Shown here piece by piece: positions 1 to 13,669 of a stretch of 64,000 nt of DNA. Positions within the stretch are counted from its first letter, which is position 1, and every line of letters starts with the position of its first letter. The translations under genes and the position numbers were made by a program. The DNA is from Pohlia nutans (taxonomy: Eukaryota; Streptophyta; Bryopsida; Bryales; Mniaceae): contig CM040090.1 in NCBI GenBank assembly GCA_022496805.1, positions 9,356,001 to 9,420,000 on the forward strand, given 5' to 3'. Below the pieces are notes generated by a model, which did no database searches, was not told the origin of the DNA, and was given only the letters and a program-made list of their open reading frames with translations.

Positions 1-139
1 CTCTAAGAGAACTGGATTTCTACACATTCTGTCCTACATGAGTTATGCGAGATATGCTCTTGAGGCATACGTCCTTGCCAATGCGGAACGGTTCGTAATT
101 TCCCTCCTACTAACTGGCTTGTTTGGATGACTTCATTTA

Positions 140-354
140 CGGAACAAGAAGCCGAATTGGACCTCATGTCTTCTTTAACAGTTTTGAGTAGGTCACATGT
201 GGACTTCCTTTTGTTGAAGTTTCTTTTCTTTTTGAACAACACATGCAATGTTCTTCACTGATTCCGGTGATATGAAGTTTGGTCCCATCTGAATTATATT
301 TTTCACAATATGATCGATTGAATTTGTCATTTTAAATCCTTGGTCCTTTCGGAG
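140..354 (+). mobile_element. TTAA-family A element (left-truncated)
   Basis: Shares the core gtagaccaacacatgcaatgtt-like stretch, with gttttgagtaggtc and the A-rich ending cttggtcctt. The right end is followed by TTAA at 355-358. The left boundary is unclear. Confidence 0.7.
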
Positions 355-358
355 TTAA

Positions 359-2230
359 TATACTGATGCAGACAGCGGTGAGATGTGTGAGAGTATTCGA
401 GCAGGTTGAATTATTTGGGTCAGTGACTATGGCGGTGCTTGCAGGTACAAAGGAGTTTGGGTCATTACACGCTGTGGCCTTCTTGCCAATCAAGGCTACC
501 GACTGGATGATTTCAATTTCTGCGTGTGGGTTCTTTTGGGTCATGGAATAGCTGCACGCGTTGTGGCGTTACTCTGTCTGATTTTCAGTCACAGAAGTAG
601 GCAAAAGTAATTTAAGTGGGTCTCAACACCAATTTAAACCTAAACCTGCAGTGTAAACCCTAAACCTGCAGAATAAGTCAGAATTGAGTTCCAAAACTCT
701 GCATTGAGGAGGCTGGTACTTTGAGGAAAGATGAATCACATTTTACCAACATCAGTTTGGTAACAAACCTGAGCTGGAATCGCACGTTATGGTCATAGTC
801 ATTGAATAAAATAGGGTTTTTGAGAGCACCAAAACTGTGCCCAGAGCTCTTAAACTAGGACTGGTGTAGATTTGAGGTTTCAGCTGGGCGACTGGAACTG
901 TGCCAACTTCTGCTATTTCAACGAATGAGGTTGGCTGTAGTAGCGAATATTGACAAGGTGGTGGACGATCTTACTTCAGTAGATGCAACAAGGCCAGAAT
1001 CTGCTTTTCTTCTTCTTCAGCAAGAATTCTCAGGTGTGGAAGAGGACCTTGAAATTCAATGGTGGTGAAATTCATGGATGAAAGGAGCAGGCCACATCGT
1101 CAAGTCGTTGCATGAAACATATTTCTCCTATTCAGGAAGGTAGGATATGATTTCTTCTTTCCATTGGTACATTGTTCTTGTGAGCTTCTTAAATGATTTA
1201 TTTCAATTCCAGTAGAAGTACATTTGCACCAAACGGGATAAAACAACCTCCGCAATGGAAGGTCGAGATTAAAGGGAAGAATCATGAGGTTATTTTGTTC
1301 TCAAATTTCTCTGGTGTGAATGCACTCTAGATATGGAAGGAATCACTTTTGGCCATTTGGGCACTCAGGGGTTAAATACAGATTGGATTACGATGTGCCC
1401 ATTCTGTATTCCTAAGATGCTAATTGAACAATAGATTTTGCAGCTAAAAGCTTTTAAAAAGCAAAGGATGGAGGAGTTATGAGGTGTCAAAGTTCAAGCT
1501 TTTGGTTCCAAAAATAGAGGCAATCATGGTCCCAAGATTTGTAAACTCTACGCAAGGAGAAACAATTGCAACTTTGAAAAGAAACGGTGTTGACACATCA
1601 AACGTCTGACCTCGGCTTTTGTTGAACTCTTGCCACTATTTTATTGAAAGCCATTAAAGAGCTTATTCTTCATGAAAGCCCCATATTGCAGGGTTTTAGG
1701 CAGACTGCACTTGCCATTGGTGTGTAGGGCGACTCAGACAAAACTGCTTGCAAGTAAAAGAGCTGACAGAGACCAAAAGGACATTTATCAAACATGAATC
1801 AAACGATAATAGCTACCATTTTTGGGATTGGAACACACGTACTCCTCTCTAAACTAAACAACTAAACAACTAAACAATAAACTGAACAACTAAACAATAT
1901 CCCTCTAGATAAGGTACAGTAGTTGAAAAATTACAAATTTCGTTTGCCCACTCTTCATACAAAATCCACAAATGCGCACAAAGCACTATAAAATATGATG
2001 CAACCTCTTCATTAGTGTACAAAATGTGAGGACTCAGTATGGTCCTTGATTTGCTCTGTAGAGCTTATACCATTAAATTTGCTGATTACTATAATGGTAC
2101 TATCTGGCATGCTCTGGTAGGAAAACCCAATTGCATGCCGTACTGGCCAACCTCAGATGCAGTAAGGGGAGATTTTAGTGATTCATAATCCCCAGGGTGT
2201 AAAGCTATGATACAAGATGGTCTGAATGCT
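359..2230. other. Downstream flank of the DUF4091 gene, no gene supported
   Basis: AT-moderate sequence with scattered short frames. A plus-strand frame of about 47 codons starting at 926 has plausible composition, but I see no family, no splice partner and no promoter for it. A small repeat of taaacaactaaacaa occurs near 1855-1895. Confidence 0.4.
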
Positions 2231-5200
2231 TTAGGTTATGGGCTGATAAGAACGGTATACCTCTCCCCGCAGAGATTCAATTGGGCCATGTTCAAATGTG
2301 TAACGCTCTGGACCACTGTAAGTACCTGTCTTCTCTAGTAGAGAAAGGGCTTCATGTCGCCCATACATGGATGCGTACAGCTGAAGGTACTCAAAGTCCT
2401 GTCACGGTGCCAATGGCTGGAAAAGTGAGGCATTGGCAGATCGCAAGGTAGCCACTTTTGAAGCAAGAAAAACGAGCTCAGTATAGTAAACCCTAAACCC
2501 TAAACCCAAACAAGAAAGGTAAACTTGTGAATCATGTACCTGCATCCCACTGAGGAGACGTTCCAGGCGCACGGATGCAACAGGCAGAGTGGCACCGACG
2601 TTGAACACCTCTCCAGGATAAAACAGGACCCCATCTCCTGGGGGTAATCCTCTTCGAAAGCGGATCTACAGTTACCACATAATGAAATCCTTAGAGAAGT
2701 GAAACAGCTAATAGCAGCATATCATGTCCAATCCCAGTTTTCATTGCATAAATTGCTAATCGGATCTCCTTAACCATTGAACGGCCTGAAAGCCCTCTGC
2801 GGCCGTATAGTATATCCTGTATTTGATGGTATTTGATCAAAATATCAATGACCAAACACTTTTCAGTACAATGAAAAATTCAGTACAATGAAAAATTGAT
2901 AATCTTGACAATATGTATTTAATAATATATCACAGTTTGTATAGTAAACCACAATTGGGCAATTATAAGGCTAAATACAGGTTGTAGAGAGGGACCCCAA
3001 GGGCCTTTTAATGGTTAACTCCAAAAGGCCCAAATTGGGCTTCCTGTTATTTTAGCACTTTCAGTAGGTCATGTAGAGACTTTCTTTTGTCCTACTTTAT
3101 TTCGTTTTTGACCAACACATGCAATGTTTTTCAGTGATTCTGGTGATATAAAATTTGGCCCCATCTAAATTATATATTTCACAATACAATCGATCAAATT
3201 GGACATTTTCAAACCATGAAGCATCTACAGGTACATCAAGCCTCCCAAGAGATCCCACAAGTACCTCAGCAGCTGGAGAAGTTGCCTTCTCGTAACAATT
3301 CACACCCCAATACAAAAACCCGGTGCCTCCCTCTTTCCAAACACGCCATATCACTGCTCGGTGCTGTGTTCCTCTCATACCTAAATGCCAGTTTGGGTGG
3401 AGCTCTGCTGGACCCATACAAACATACGTCCACCACTCCTGCAGGCCCAAAAGATTAGTCAAGGACAAAATTCCTGTAAGATGACTATACTTAAATACTT
3501 GCCAATGTTCAGAGGGGCTTTCAAGTGGCAACTTTTCTTTGACACACTGTTGTAAACGATATGATTAACAGTAATTCTAAGGCCTATCGTGTGTAGTCCC
3601 CACTCGGTACAACTCATCGAGATTCCGCAACAATGAAGATTCCATAGTTCTAATTTCTGAAATCATAATAATCTTATGGAGCACTTTCTAAGGGTTTAAA
3701 GTGTGTCCGTTTCTTGGCTCTAGATCATGACAGAAAAACCTCAAAAATCGATGTCTAATTTCGTGATTACAAACACTTGATCACTTAGGTAGCATGGACT
3801 CCGACATTCATACCTCATTATGGTCCAACTGAATTTCATCGGTAATTTGCTTCACAAGATCCTCCCTGCCTGCCAAAACCCACTCACTGCGAAAACAATG
3901 TGTGTATGTTAAGAATTTTCGAGCACTTGGCAGGGATTAGGAAGCAGGTGATATACATTAAACCAATTCATCGTGAACATTTATGCTATATACCACTAAA
4001 AGGAGGAGAGGTCACGAAAGCAAATCACTTGTTTCTTGACTCTTGGTCTGCTAAGCCAACCACTGAGATATGTAGGATTACAGTCAGTAATTTATCGACT
4101 AAAGTTCAAATGCAACTAGTCTTGGTTATTCTGGTGAAAGCCAACGATAAATGGTGAAGTTGCTGTTCCTCACCTAGTACAGAAAATCTGTGTATGTGGA
4201 CGTAGAAATGTTGGCACTTTCACAAAGGATTCGAAGCCACCCAGGTTCAAAGACGGGTCACTTGGGCCTGAATCAAAGACAAAAAACAATGTTCCCTGTG
4301 ACTAGACTCCCAGACCCACGCACTAACCTCCATCCCAACCAGCAAAAAAACTAATGAGTGCAGTCGTGAAGACACATTTATGTTGTCTCTATTCACCACA
4401 ATAGTAAGTCGTCAATACTCGTGCATCAGGTGCAAGAGTTCGAATCTCTTCAGACATCCTGCGTATGTTCTCGTACTGTTCAAATCCTACAGGCTGGTAA
4501 GAACAGCATGTCAGGATGCACATCAAGTGATTACCAGTAGAATAACAAAGAGCCTCACAAACATGATTCGTTTTCCAAATGACTGGCCCCTTCACCCGGC
4601 AATTGAGGAAGTCATGGCACTGTTATCGAAGAGCCGAGAATGTATCGCTCAAGAAAGTAGAAGCCTTGAGGACCACACATGAATTTCTATTTGGATTATA
4701 CTTGCTTATCTATCCAAAAGCTGTAATCCCTCTACATCAGGCCCTAACTAGACACCAAGACGAGGACAAGTTGAGATACGTGCCTCGTCCCACAAATAGA
4801 AGTATGCCTTCTTCCAATGAGTTCCATTCTTCAAAATGTTCAATTCACTTTTCACCACATCCTTTGCTAATTCAGAGCTGCATTCATCCACAAACACTCG
4901 TGATCATATACCTATTCTCCCCTAAGTATCAACTTGCGTAAAATGTCGAACTTTAGAAAAGGGGCGCTGATAACAATACTTACGAGGACAGCACTGGAGC
5001 ATAGGGAACTGCATATGCTGCCAATCTTGGATTTGAATAATAATCCTCTGATTTTGGATGCGTAGCTGCACACATCAGCACCATTCATGCAGGCTTCTGG
5101 TGAGTCCTAGAGCTAGCAAAAAGTAGGTATGATGAGATATTCAGGATATGGAGTTTCTCAGTCAATAAACACTTCAAGCAAACTCGCAATAGACACGTAG

Positions 5201-8200
5201 GGGAAAATGTACCAGGATAGGGACAAGTATACGTGAGGACGCGCATATTATCTCCCCAACGGCAGAAGTAAGGGCTGAGTCGATATTGCAATAACCAATC
5301 AAAATGCATGTCAAGAGATTTGTACCACTCCTTGCTTCCATGTTCCAGATTATATCTGTCTTCTATCACTGTCTCTGATATCTTTTTACAATGTTAAGAA
5401 CTGAGACAAACTTCTGACAATAAAAAAAATGAACTTCACGAAATCAATGCATTGCACACTAATCCAACTTTCGAAAGACCATATTACATGAGAAACCAAG
5501 AACTAGAACATTTCCTTTCTGATGGCATATGGAAGGATACACCAAAGACGGCTGGTAGGGAAGGTGTGATGGGTAAAATAAAGTCCCATACAGTGATGCT
5601 GAACCGCACTCGGACACAAGGGGGTGATTGAGACTCTTCATCTATCTCCATTTTTCCAAAATCTCCGCAGCTTACAGATAGCAAAGGTGATTGGAGGACC
5701 TGATGCAATCCCTCACAGATAAAATGCAGCGCTTCTGTCTGCAGCCGATCCACCATTGCTTAGTCAGCACCTAAAATATTGAATACTCAATAGAATCGAG
5801 AAACCCAAAGGTGACTGTCATAAGAAAGCCCGTAAATCAAAGACGTATCAAGCCATAGAGCCTGCACTGCTTACGTAGAAAAGGCAAACAAGAAGTTATT
5901 AACATATCAAATCCAAGTCTGTTTCCCTCAAAAATATGCCAGGGTGACCATCTCCCTATAATATTTGAAGCAACATTTCAGTACTTCAACACCATTCTAG
6001 GTAGGCAAAGAAGCACTCTAGTTTGATAACACCAAACAGCAAAGTCCTAGACTTCACGGCATTTGTAAATTTCCATGCTGTGATAGAATAAAGCTTCCAC
6101 ATCATAGCTTTGTGTGTTGCACAAGGGAAGAGCCCAACGGTGGGGCATCTTATCTCTCACCTCTAGGCAGTGCAGCCATCCCACACCGTTGGGTCCTTCC
6201 AGAACACACAGCATTTCATGTCAGTGCCAAGAGATGTAGAAGGCGCACCAACTCTTGAGTTGATTTACTGCCAACGGCTTCTGCTTGGACTAAAAAGCTC
6301 TGCAAACCCTTCTTAATTTCCAACTTTTCACATTCAACCTTCTCAGCTGCAACAGACCTGTACAAGAGAACCAGGTAAGCATGTTATTCAAACGGGAGCA
6401 ACCTCTTCATCTACTGCACACATTTTACAGGCTAGATCGAAATCATCAACCTTGAACCCTTAAAAGGACCAAAGATTCATAGATTTAAAATGACCATCAT
6501 ATTGTGAAAAGTATAATTCAGATGGGGCCAAATTATATATAACCAGAATCAGTTGCATGCGTTACTCAAAAATATTAAAAAATTGGACATAGGAAAGTCT
6601 TCATATGCTCTACTCAAAACTGCTAAAAAACCAATTTGATCAATTCATCCAACAAAGTGGTATCTAGAAAAAAATCCAACTCAATGTAAGTATAGATCCA
6701 ATAATAGGAGCAAGAAGCTTACTCGGTCACTGATCTCACAGCCGTGATGCAGATTTCTCCTGTGTACACACCAGGAGGCTGCGTGGCTGGCACGTCAATC
6801 GACACCCACAGTGCAGACGTCTCTCTGTATAGTATGCATTGTGAAAATTAAAACAATATCATTGGATAAGCGAAATGCAGTTAAAAAAGCCGAAAAATAA
6901 AAGTAATTAAGAACCTCACCCTGGAAGCAATCCTACTCTTGATGGCAAATTGATAGGCACAAGTGCATCTGGCACTCCCAGCATTGGCACCACTCGCCGA
7001 ACTGTCACCTCCTTCCCTGCTCTTAATCTGGTTTCACAACATCAACTTCCGAAGTCGGTTAGCTCTCCTCTTCGGCCAGCACAAGAAACAAATAAATAGC
7101 ATGTTTACAACCACCATAAGAAAAATAGATCATTAACCCCTCAAGGACCAAGAAGCCTAAATTGGGCCTCGTGTTTTTTTAGCAATTTTGAGTAGGTCCT
7201 ATGTAGACTTCATTTTGTCCAAATTCATTTCTTTTTCAACCAACACATGCAATGTTCCTCACTGATTCTAGTGATACTCTCATCTAGATGACATTTTTGA
7301 CAATATGATCAATTGAATTTGATATTTTAGAAACATGAAATCCTTGGTCCCTTAATATTAAAATAATAATGTGAGAACTAGCAATGTCAACTCGAAGACA
7401 ACTTTAGAAACATGAGGCATGTATTTCAACACTACAACATTAGAACCGTGATGACTCATGAAGGTTACTTCCAAATGCTGAACTCAACATATAAGCGAAA
7501 ATTCGTCAAAGGATCGCTACACCCTGATTCTCCCTTGAATAATAGATTCATTCTTTGTAACCCTAGACTGTTTGTTGCGTACAGATCACTTCATTCCTCT
7601 ACTCTGATCGTATCAAATAGATTGTCAATTCAAAGTTACGGTAATGATAAACCGGGACTTGCCTATCACCAGAGGTAGCACAAAAATCTGAGCATTGAAT
7701 CTGGAGGAAGCCAACTATTTCACCACTCGCCCACGACACTTTCGGTCGCATTGCAATTTGCGCACTCTCTCGCTCATTCCGGGCAGCCAACAGCGACACC
7801 TACAAGCACAGAAAACACTAATTCAGTCACTAATAAGAATAAGACTAGTACATACTCCCTCCGTCCCAGTTTTATTGTCCAACTTGTTTGCTTGGTATTT
7901 CTTTGAGCCAAGTTCATTGATCATATTGTAAGAAACATGATTAAAAAAGGTTCCAAATTATGTCACTAGAATGATTGAAGAACATTGCATGTGTTCATTG
8001 CAACCTAAATAAAATTAGCCACAAGGAAGTATTTTTTTGACCTACTTAAAAAAGCACTTTCAAACATGACTTTCAAACATGACAACAACTTTGGGACGGA
8101 GGGAGTACAATTCAAGCCTTGAATTAAACCCTAAGCGTCCACGGTGAGCAGAATGATCACCATTTTTTTTTAGTAGGTCCTATTTGGACTTTCTTTTGTT

Positions 8201-8567
8201 CGAATTGACCAACACATGCAATGATCTTCACTAGTGCTAGTGATATAAAATTTGAATTATTGATTTTTCACAATATGATGAATTGAATCGGTCATTTTAA
8301 AACTGTGAATCCTAAGGGTTAAAAGGGAAGTGCAAAGACCTGTTCAAGAGGGCGTGGAGGCTCTTGATGGCCGATGATGGCCGTGCTCGGCATACACCAC
8401 ACATGAACAAGCTCGCCAGTAGGAATCCGGGAAAGATCGACAGAATCGCGAGTGAGAATTGGAGTAGTAGAAGCGGCCGAAGCAGCATCGTTCCAGCCAT
8501 AGCCCGTGCCTCCCCCTCCCACGCCTTCCACTGGAGGGGGAGCCACGAACTCCACATTGCTCTGCAT
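2231..8567 (-). CDS. DUF4091 (glycoside hydrolase 123-like) plant protein, 15 exons
   Basis: Spliced gene of 652 codons. Exons, 5' to 3' on the minus strand: 8567-8340, 7799-7663, 7027-6920, 6824-6723, 6357-6269, 5758-5541, 5381-5213, 5065-4984, 4877-4784, 4493-4397, 4267-4174, 3886-3814, 3438-3265, 2665-2540, 2398-2231. Every junction keeps phase. The product matches the conserved single-copy plant protein with a C-terminal DUF4091 domain. Recognisable blocks are VHVWCMPST and LLAARNERES near the N-terminus, ALWVSIDVPATQPPGVYTGE, LLQYRLSPYFCRW, HWKKAYFYLWDE, EWWTYVCMGP, HPNWHLGMRGTQHRAV and RRGLPPGDGVLFYPGE. The reaction is not established; the domain relates to GH123 N-acetylgalactosaminidases, but a catalytic role is inference. 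Introns 2 and 9 need GC donors (gcaagt, gcacgt). Introns 1, 2, 4 and 13 carry TTAA-type repeats. I chose the ATG at 8567 because an AG acceptor lies just upstream, so the in-frame ATG at 8588 probably falls in a 5'UTR intron. Gene-structure confidence is high; function is unknown. Confidence 0.9.
2488..2507. repeat. Interstitial telomere-like repeat
   Basis: AAACCCTAAACCCTAAACCC, nearly three plant telomere units, in the last intron of the DUF4091 gene. Confidence 0.85.
3019..3217 (+). mobile_element. TTAA-family A element in intron 13 of the DUF4091 gene
   Basis: TTAA at 3015-3018 is followed by ctccaaaaggcccaaattgg and the family core. The right end fades into the intron before the exon at 3265. 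Confidence 0.65.
6455..6645 (-). mobile_element. TTAA-family A element in intron 4 of the DUF4091 gene
   Basis: Reverse-oriented core (aaaggaccaaagattcat ... ctactcaaaactgctaaaa), with decayed ends. Confidence 0.65.
7137..7351 (+). mobile_element. TTAA-family A element in intron 2 of the DUF4091 gene
   Basis: 215 bp between TTAA (7133-7136) and TTAA (7352-7355), beginning CCCCTCAAGGACC and ending CTTGGTCCC. Confidence 0.82.
7855..8105. mobile_element. Stowaway-type MITE
   Basis: Begins CTCCCTCCGTCCCAGTTTTA and ends TTTGGGACGGAGGGAG, flanked by TA on both sides (7853-7854, 8106-8107). The CTCCCTCCGT terminus with a TA target is the Stowaway (Tc1/mariner) signature. It sits in intron 1 of the DUF4091 gene. 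Confidence 0.88.
8128..8318 (+). mobile_element. TTAA-family A element in intron 1 of the DUF4091 gene
   Basis: Flanked by TTAA at 8124-8127 and 8319-8322; starts ACCCTAAGCGTCCACGG and ends CCTAAGGG. It lies 20 bp from the Stowaway MITE. Confidence 0.78.
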
Positions 8568-9121
8568 TACGCACCTGCACAAAACCACAACACGATTACG
8601 GGATGTTCAAAAGCAACAACAAAACTGTTCCAATCGAATTGGAACTCTCAGTCATCCATCAATACCAAATTCGAATAAAAAATTAGCCAGATTTTTGTTG
8701 GAGAAATTGGAGGAGCGCGGTACCGGAGTGAGTAATTCTGTGATGAGTTGCGTGATCGTAGGACTGGCGCAAAATTGTTGTGGACGATCAATGGCCGGAC
8801 AGGTGGGAAGCGAGCGAGCTGCAGGTGGGGTTGTAGAGGCCTTGCAGGCCAAGCTCCCTTTGTTGGTATGTACCTGACGCGTACATGTGGGGACCCTGAG
8901 TCGGCCCACTCCAGAGTGGGGCCTAAATCCTACGGAATTGGTTGATTTCAGGATTTGAGTGGTAGATTCTAGTGGAACGGATGGATGATGTTACTATTGG
9001 GTCATTCATCCAGCGCTCTTAGTCGGGGACAGTGAGTCATAACATTCGGCAGCATGCACTATCTCTGCCTTGGTTCTACAGTAGATGGTATGGAATATTT
9101 CACACCCAACAGTGTAGTTCA

Positions 9122-10152
9122 CCCCTAAGCGTCCCGGCGTTCATTTTTTAAACGTTTTTGAGGGACAGTCAACTTCGAAGAGCTGTAACTTTTGCAACAT
9201 GTGTCCGATTTTGATGAAATTTTGAGAAAACTTCCCGCATGATGTATGGAATGTGTGGTAAAAATTTCAGATCAATCCGAGTTGAATTGAATTTTTGGTG
9301 GTCATTTGAAAGTAGGTATCTTTTTCTTGGACAGTTTCAGTGAATTTTGACGGCAGCAACTTCGGGGGCTTGTATCTCCTTCATCCCAAGTCCGTTTTCA
9401 ATAAAAATTGTTGAGTTGAATTCCACTTGAAGTCTACTTATCACAGAAAAAATTTCAGGTCAATCCATGTTGTTGTGAATGTTTGGGAGTCATTTTAGTG
9501 CACGGGTCTAGTTTGAACACTTTTTTGCTTTTTGGGTCAAACGGGTCACTTTTCGGGCTACTTTTTGACATTGCAAGGCCATTTAAGGGCACATTAAATT
9601 TTTGCATGAGGCTTTTTTGGTACCAATGTGTTTATATGATGATTTTGAACTACTTTATAGTTGATAGTTCTTTCATTTGAGTAATTTTGAGAACGAATTT
9701 CACCTCTAACCATGTTGTTAGGAAAATTTCATTATCCTTTTTTAGCACTAAAACACTATGATCTTGTAATCTACAAGGCCAAATGACCCCAAAATTGATC
9801 CACATGATCTACAACATGTATGTTACAAGATTGTACGGTTGGGATTTCTTTACCTCATTTACATTTAGAGCTATAACACATCAAAAGCGATGATGATTTT
9901 AAGCTCAAAAAAGCTAGGGACCCTTTGGGGTTACAGGGCTGATGGGGATAGTAAATACGTTGGCGTATATTTGAAATTTGTTGTAAATAAAAAGTTCTAA
10001 ATTGAGACCCCAATAGCTCATTAAATTCATGTCGACGTGAATTTTATTTTCACTTTTGATCTTAAGCCCATAAGAGTTGTGGAACTATGCCAAACACAAT
10101 GGAGTATTAGTGTATTATACTAGTCAGAAAGGGCTCTCTGGACCTTTAAGGG
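9122..10152. mobile_element. Long TTAA-type element, ~1.03 kb
   Basis: Starts CCCCTAAGCGTCC after TTCA (a decayed TTAA) and ends TTTAAGGG before TTAA at 10153. AT-rich and without coding capacity that I can see. Confidence 0.5.
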
Positions 10153-10156
10153 TTAA

Positions 10157-10641
10157 CCGAATAAGTGAAGGCTCTCTAAAATCCATCACGGGTTAAAATG
10201 TGGAAAAAATGTACGAGGCTAGTCCGCATAAGGTTCTTAATCCTTAAACGTTTGGTCTATGACCATGGAATCATGCTTTACTTGTCACAGTTAATTTTCC
10301 ACTAAATATATAAAATAAGAATTCTATTTTATATTTTTAGTAGATAAAGCCATGTGTCTACAACAAAATCATGAATTTTTCATAAATTTTGGTAAAGATT
10401 TAAAATTACTATGATTTTTGGAAGTGTTTTAAAAGAAAATTCCTATCAATTACAAAATGAACTAAATTTTTTTAAATTTTTAACCAAAAGTGTAAATTAC
10501 AATGAAGAATACGACAATAGATGAAAATCATTTGGGTATCTAAATTTAGTTTCTTTGCTACACCATGGTAATACATGTTGAACTTGTAACTCCAATAAAA
10601 CACTCAATAAAGAAGATTTGTACTGCACACACTAAAGATGC
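10157..10641. other. AT-rich spacer
   Basis: No gene or clear repeat boundaries. It contains another GGGTTAA end near 10190. Confidence 0.4.
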
Positions 10642-10645
10642 TTAA

Positions 10646-11187
10646 CTCCTAAAAGCCCGAGGGGTATTGTGCAAAACATAGATGTCTTATAATATGTGCC
10701 TTCCATATGTTTGATGAACTTTGGTTCACTAGACAATATGTAGGGCATCATCCCTACAAATTATCCATACGGTCAAACTTCCAAAAATAACTTTAGATCA
10801 TTTTTAATGAATTTAAAAGAATTAACCTTTAAAAATTTGTATAAATTCTAATTTTCACTTTTAGAGTTTAAAATTTAGCGTGATTGGTTAAATTTGGTTT
10901 ATCTATTTTAAACTTCAAGAAAGCCAAAAAAATGATGGAGGGAACATCATTACTTTTCCCAAATAGCAAAGTTTGTAACACGAAGACAATGTTGAAGTGA
11001 TTCACTTTGAAAAATTCTCCCAGGTAGAGTTTAACCCGGATTGACAAAATTCAAATTTGATTGGAAAGTAGGCTTGATAAAGTATTTTAATTTTTTTAAT
11101 TTTTTTTTCAAACTTTTTTTTTTTGGTTTCGGGCAGCCCAATAAAAACGTGTAGCGACCCAAAAATGGTCTCTTGGGAGTTTAGGGG
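10646..11187. mobile_element. TTAA-family C element, copy 1
   Basis: 542 bp between TTAA at 10642-10645 and 11188-11191. It shares the segment aattctcc-caggtagagtttaac-cggatt...gggcagccc with the copy at 32382-32922 and a degenerate one ending at 59308. Confidence 0.78.
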
Positions 11188-11191
11188 TTAA

Positions 11192-11950
11192 ACCAACAAC
11201 AACGAATCCATAATCTGACACTTACATATACTAAAACCAACAAGAAAGAACCCATTACCAATTGTAATTCAATGCCACAACCAACATCATTGCAGCATTG
11301 CTATTGATATGGAAATGGGGTAGCTACCTTACGGGGACATAAAGAGTGAATGAATGAAAGAAAATGAGTGGATAAAAGGAACTACAAACCTGAGGTGAAT
11401 CCACACCGGGATGGGGAGGTATAGAAAAGTGATCCCTAGAGAAAAACAATGTCACGCAGTAAAAAGGTCAGAGACAAGAATACGTGCCACGTCAAGGACC
11501 CGTCAAGATAGATTTCGTTGAACTTGCTCATGAGTGTGAGTTTGTCTTCGGTGTTGTATTTCTTCTCGACGATATCGCGCCAGCCAGACCACCATGCCTA
11601 TTTGAATGGTGCCTTGCCAATTCTGAAAATAATTAATCATACGTGGAATGGTTCTTCATCCATTTTGAACTGGAAGTTTGTTCACCAGACTACCCAGAGA
11701 ATTGTTGACTTTAGAGCATCCACACCGTGTAGCGTCATACCCGTCCGCGCTGCACTTTGGCAGACTCAGGCATGAACGTCTCTACACCGACGCTCTAAGG
11801 ACGGCTCTTTCGGTCACGGGCTCGTAAAATTACGCCCCTGTTTCGCCTTTGTTCAGAGTTGAAGAGTATCTTGAGCGCTCCCAATATGCGGATTTTTTTT
11901 TTGGAGGTTGTGTTCTATTTGTGATTTTGAATTAGGGTTTGGTTTTTTTA
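11192..11950. other. Spacer left of a decayed transposon
   Basis: No supported gene. Short open frames near 11518-11775 show no recognisable domain. Confidence 0.4.
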
Positions 11951-11954
11951 GTAG

Positions 11955-13520
11955 TCATGGCAGGACATGGGCGTGGCCAGTCGGTGAGTCGTGGTCGCGG
12001 TGGTGGCGTCGCCGGAGATGGTGGCCGCAGCGGAAGAGCGGGGCGGAATTTCTTTTTGGCAGACTACGCGTTGATTGTTGAACCTGCGCAACGAGTATCG
12101 TGAAGTAGATGAAGAAGGTGCGTTGCGAGAGAGGCCAACGCCGCAGCAGTCTGCCAGAACCCAATCACTACGAGGAGGGGCGAGCGTGACTGTGGATCAA
12201 CAATGCTTGCTCCAGAAAGCCGTGCCGATGATAAGGAAAGATTTCAGTATTGTGGTGCGGGAGACGGATCAGCAGGCAATGTCGATTTGTCCGCAGCGAC
12301 TTGACACGATTTGGCATTGGGCCAACAGTCTTAGATGAGTGATCAGAACCATGTAGGGCTCGATGGCCGTGATTTAGGAACTAATAATTTTAGATAATTA
12401 GCTCGTGGACGTGGGCGTGGTGGAAGAGTTGTACGCCTCTCAAAAGGTAAAAATTTTGATCTTGAAGAAGAGCGCCAACTCACAAAGAGTGTCTTGGCCA
12501 TCTCCTAAGAGTTTATTTACCATAATTAATAGAAAAAAAAAACTTTGTGGGGACGTATTTTTTTGCACTATGAACAATGTAGACCGGGGGGGCATAGAGG
12601 AGCTCGCTCGCTCGAATCAAAATGAGCTATGATCAAGCATGATGTAGCCAAATTCATTGGTGTCTATAATCAAGTGAAAAGGTTAAATAGAAATGACACG
12701 AAAAAAGCTGACATTATTCGCATGGCTAAAGATTTGTATTGTACAAAATCCGCAAATAATACCAATTTTATGTTTGAACATTGGTTAGAGTTGGTAAAGG
12801 ATTTTCCCTGATGGGCTGACGGCATAAGCACACCCCGACAAACAACTCCCTCTAGGAGATTGTCTGGTTCTACTGACCAAGAGTCGCAATCGAGTTCTCA
12901 AGTGAGCATCCAACCGTAAGTGAGTGCCGTAGAAACTGCAGGTTAGAGCACTACAAGCCCGACGTTCACATCGAGGCGAGGTGGTACAAAGATGGCGAAA
13001 GAGGTCTTACGCGTGGACAAAATCCAAGATAAAGCGGCTTTAACCAAAGCCAAGGCGGCTGAAAAGATGGCGAAAGCCACATTTTGCAAAGCGGCCAATC
13101 TAGAGTATCACAATATGTTATTGTTGATCACCACACCGATAGACCAAGTAACAACACCGAAGGCTCAAGAGTATGCACATCTACCTCCAGAGGAGAAGTT
13201 GAAAAATTACGACCGGATTCTGCTGAGAGGGGATTCTGCTGCCAATGAGTTACTAGAACAAAATGAGATAGAATGAGATAGAATTTGCGCAGATGGTCGA
13301 GGCAACACGCGTATCTGAAGAGGCAACGAAGGCGGCACGTGATGATGAGGAGACGTTATAACAAATGCGGGAGGCCCAGACACAATTTGTCGTTGCAAGT
13401 CATGAGGGAGAGTGTGACATGAAGAATGCAGTCAAACACGACGGGAATTTTGTGGTTCTGGAGAACTGAAAAGTTGTGGAAGTGTTTGACTGTGACGAAG
13501 AAGACGTTGAAAAAATGAGA
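11955..13520 (+). pseudogene. Decayed PIF/Harbinger-type DNA-binding ORF (NAM/SANT-like)
   Basis: Successive plus-strand fragments read like the accessory DNA-binding protein that accompanies Harbinger transposases in plants. 12629-12811 gives KHDVAKFIGVYNQVKRLNRN and DIIRMAKDLYCTKSANNTNF; 12992-13276 gives a Lys/Ala-rich coiled segment (TKAKAAEKMAKATFCKAANL) then PPEEKLKNYDRILLRGDS. Stops and frame changes separate the pieces, for example the TGA just before 12629. Assignment to this class is from remembered family wording; the element's matching ends were not found. Confidence 0.5.
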
Positions 13521-13669
13521 GGTGAGATCATGATGTTTGTTTTTTTTAGTTATGTGTGAGACTTAGCGGTATTGATACTATGATTGCATGGCCGTGGGCG
13601 TGGTCTGTGATTTTTTGTAGCCAAGTCTCTGTATTTTTTTCGTATCAGTGGTCAGTATGATTTTAAGTA

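Noticed and set aside
8506..8909. ORFs on both strands upstream of the DUF4091 start
   Set aside because: They overlap its first exon and probable 5'UTR and have no conserved content.
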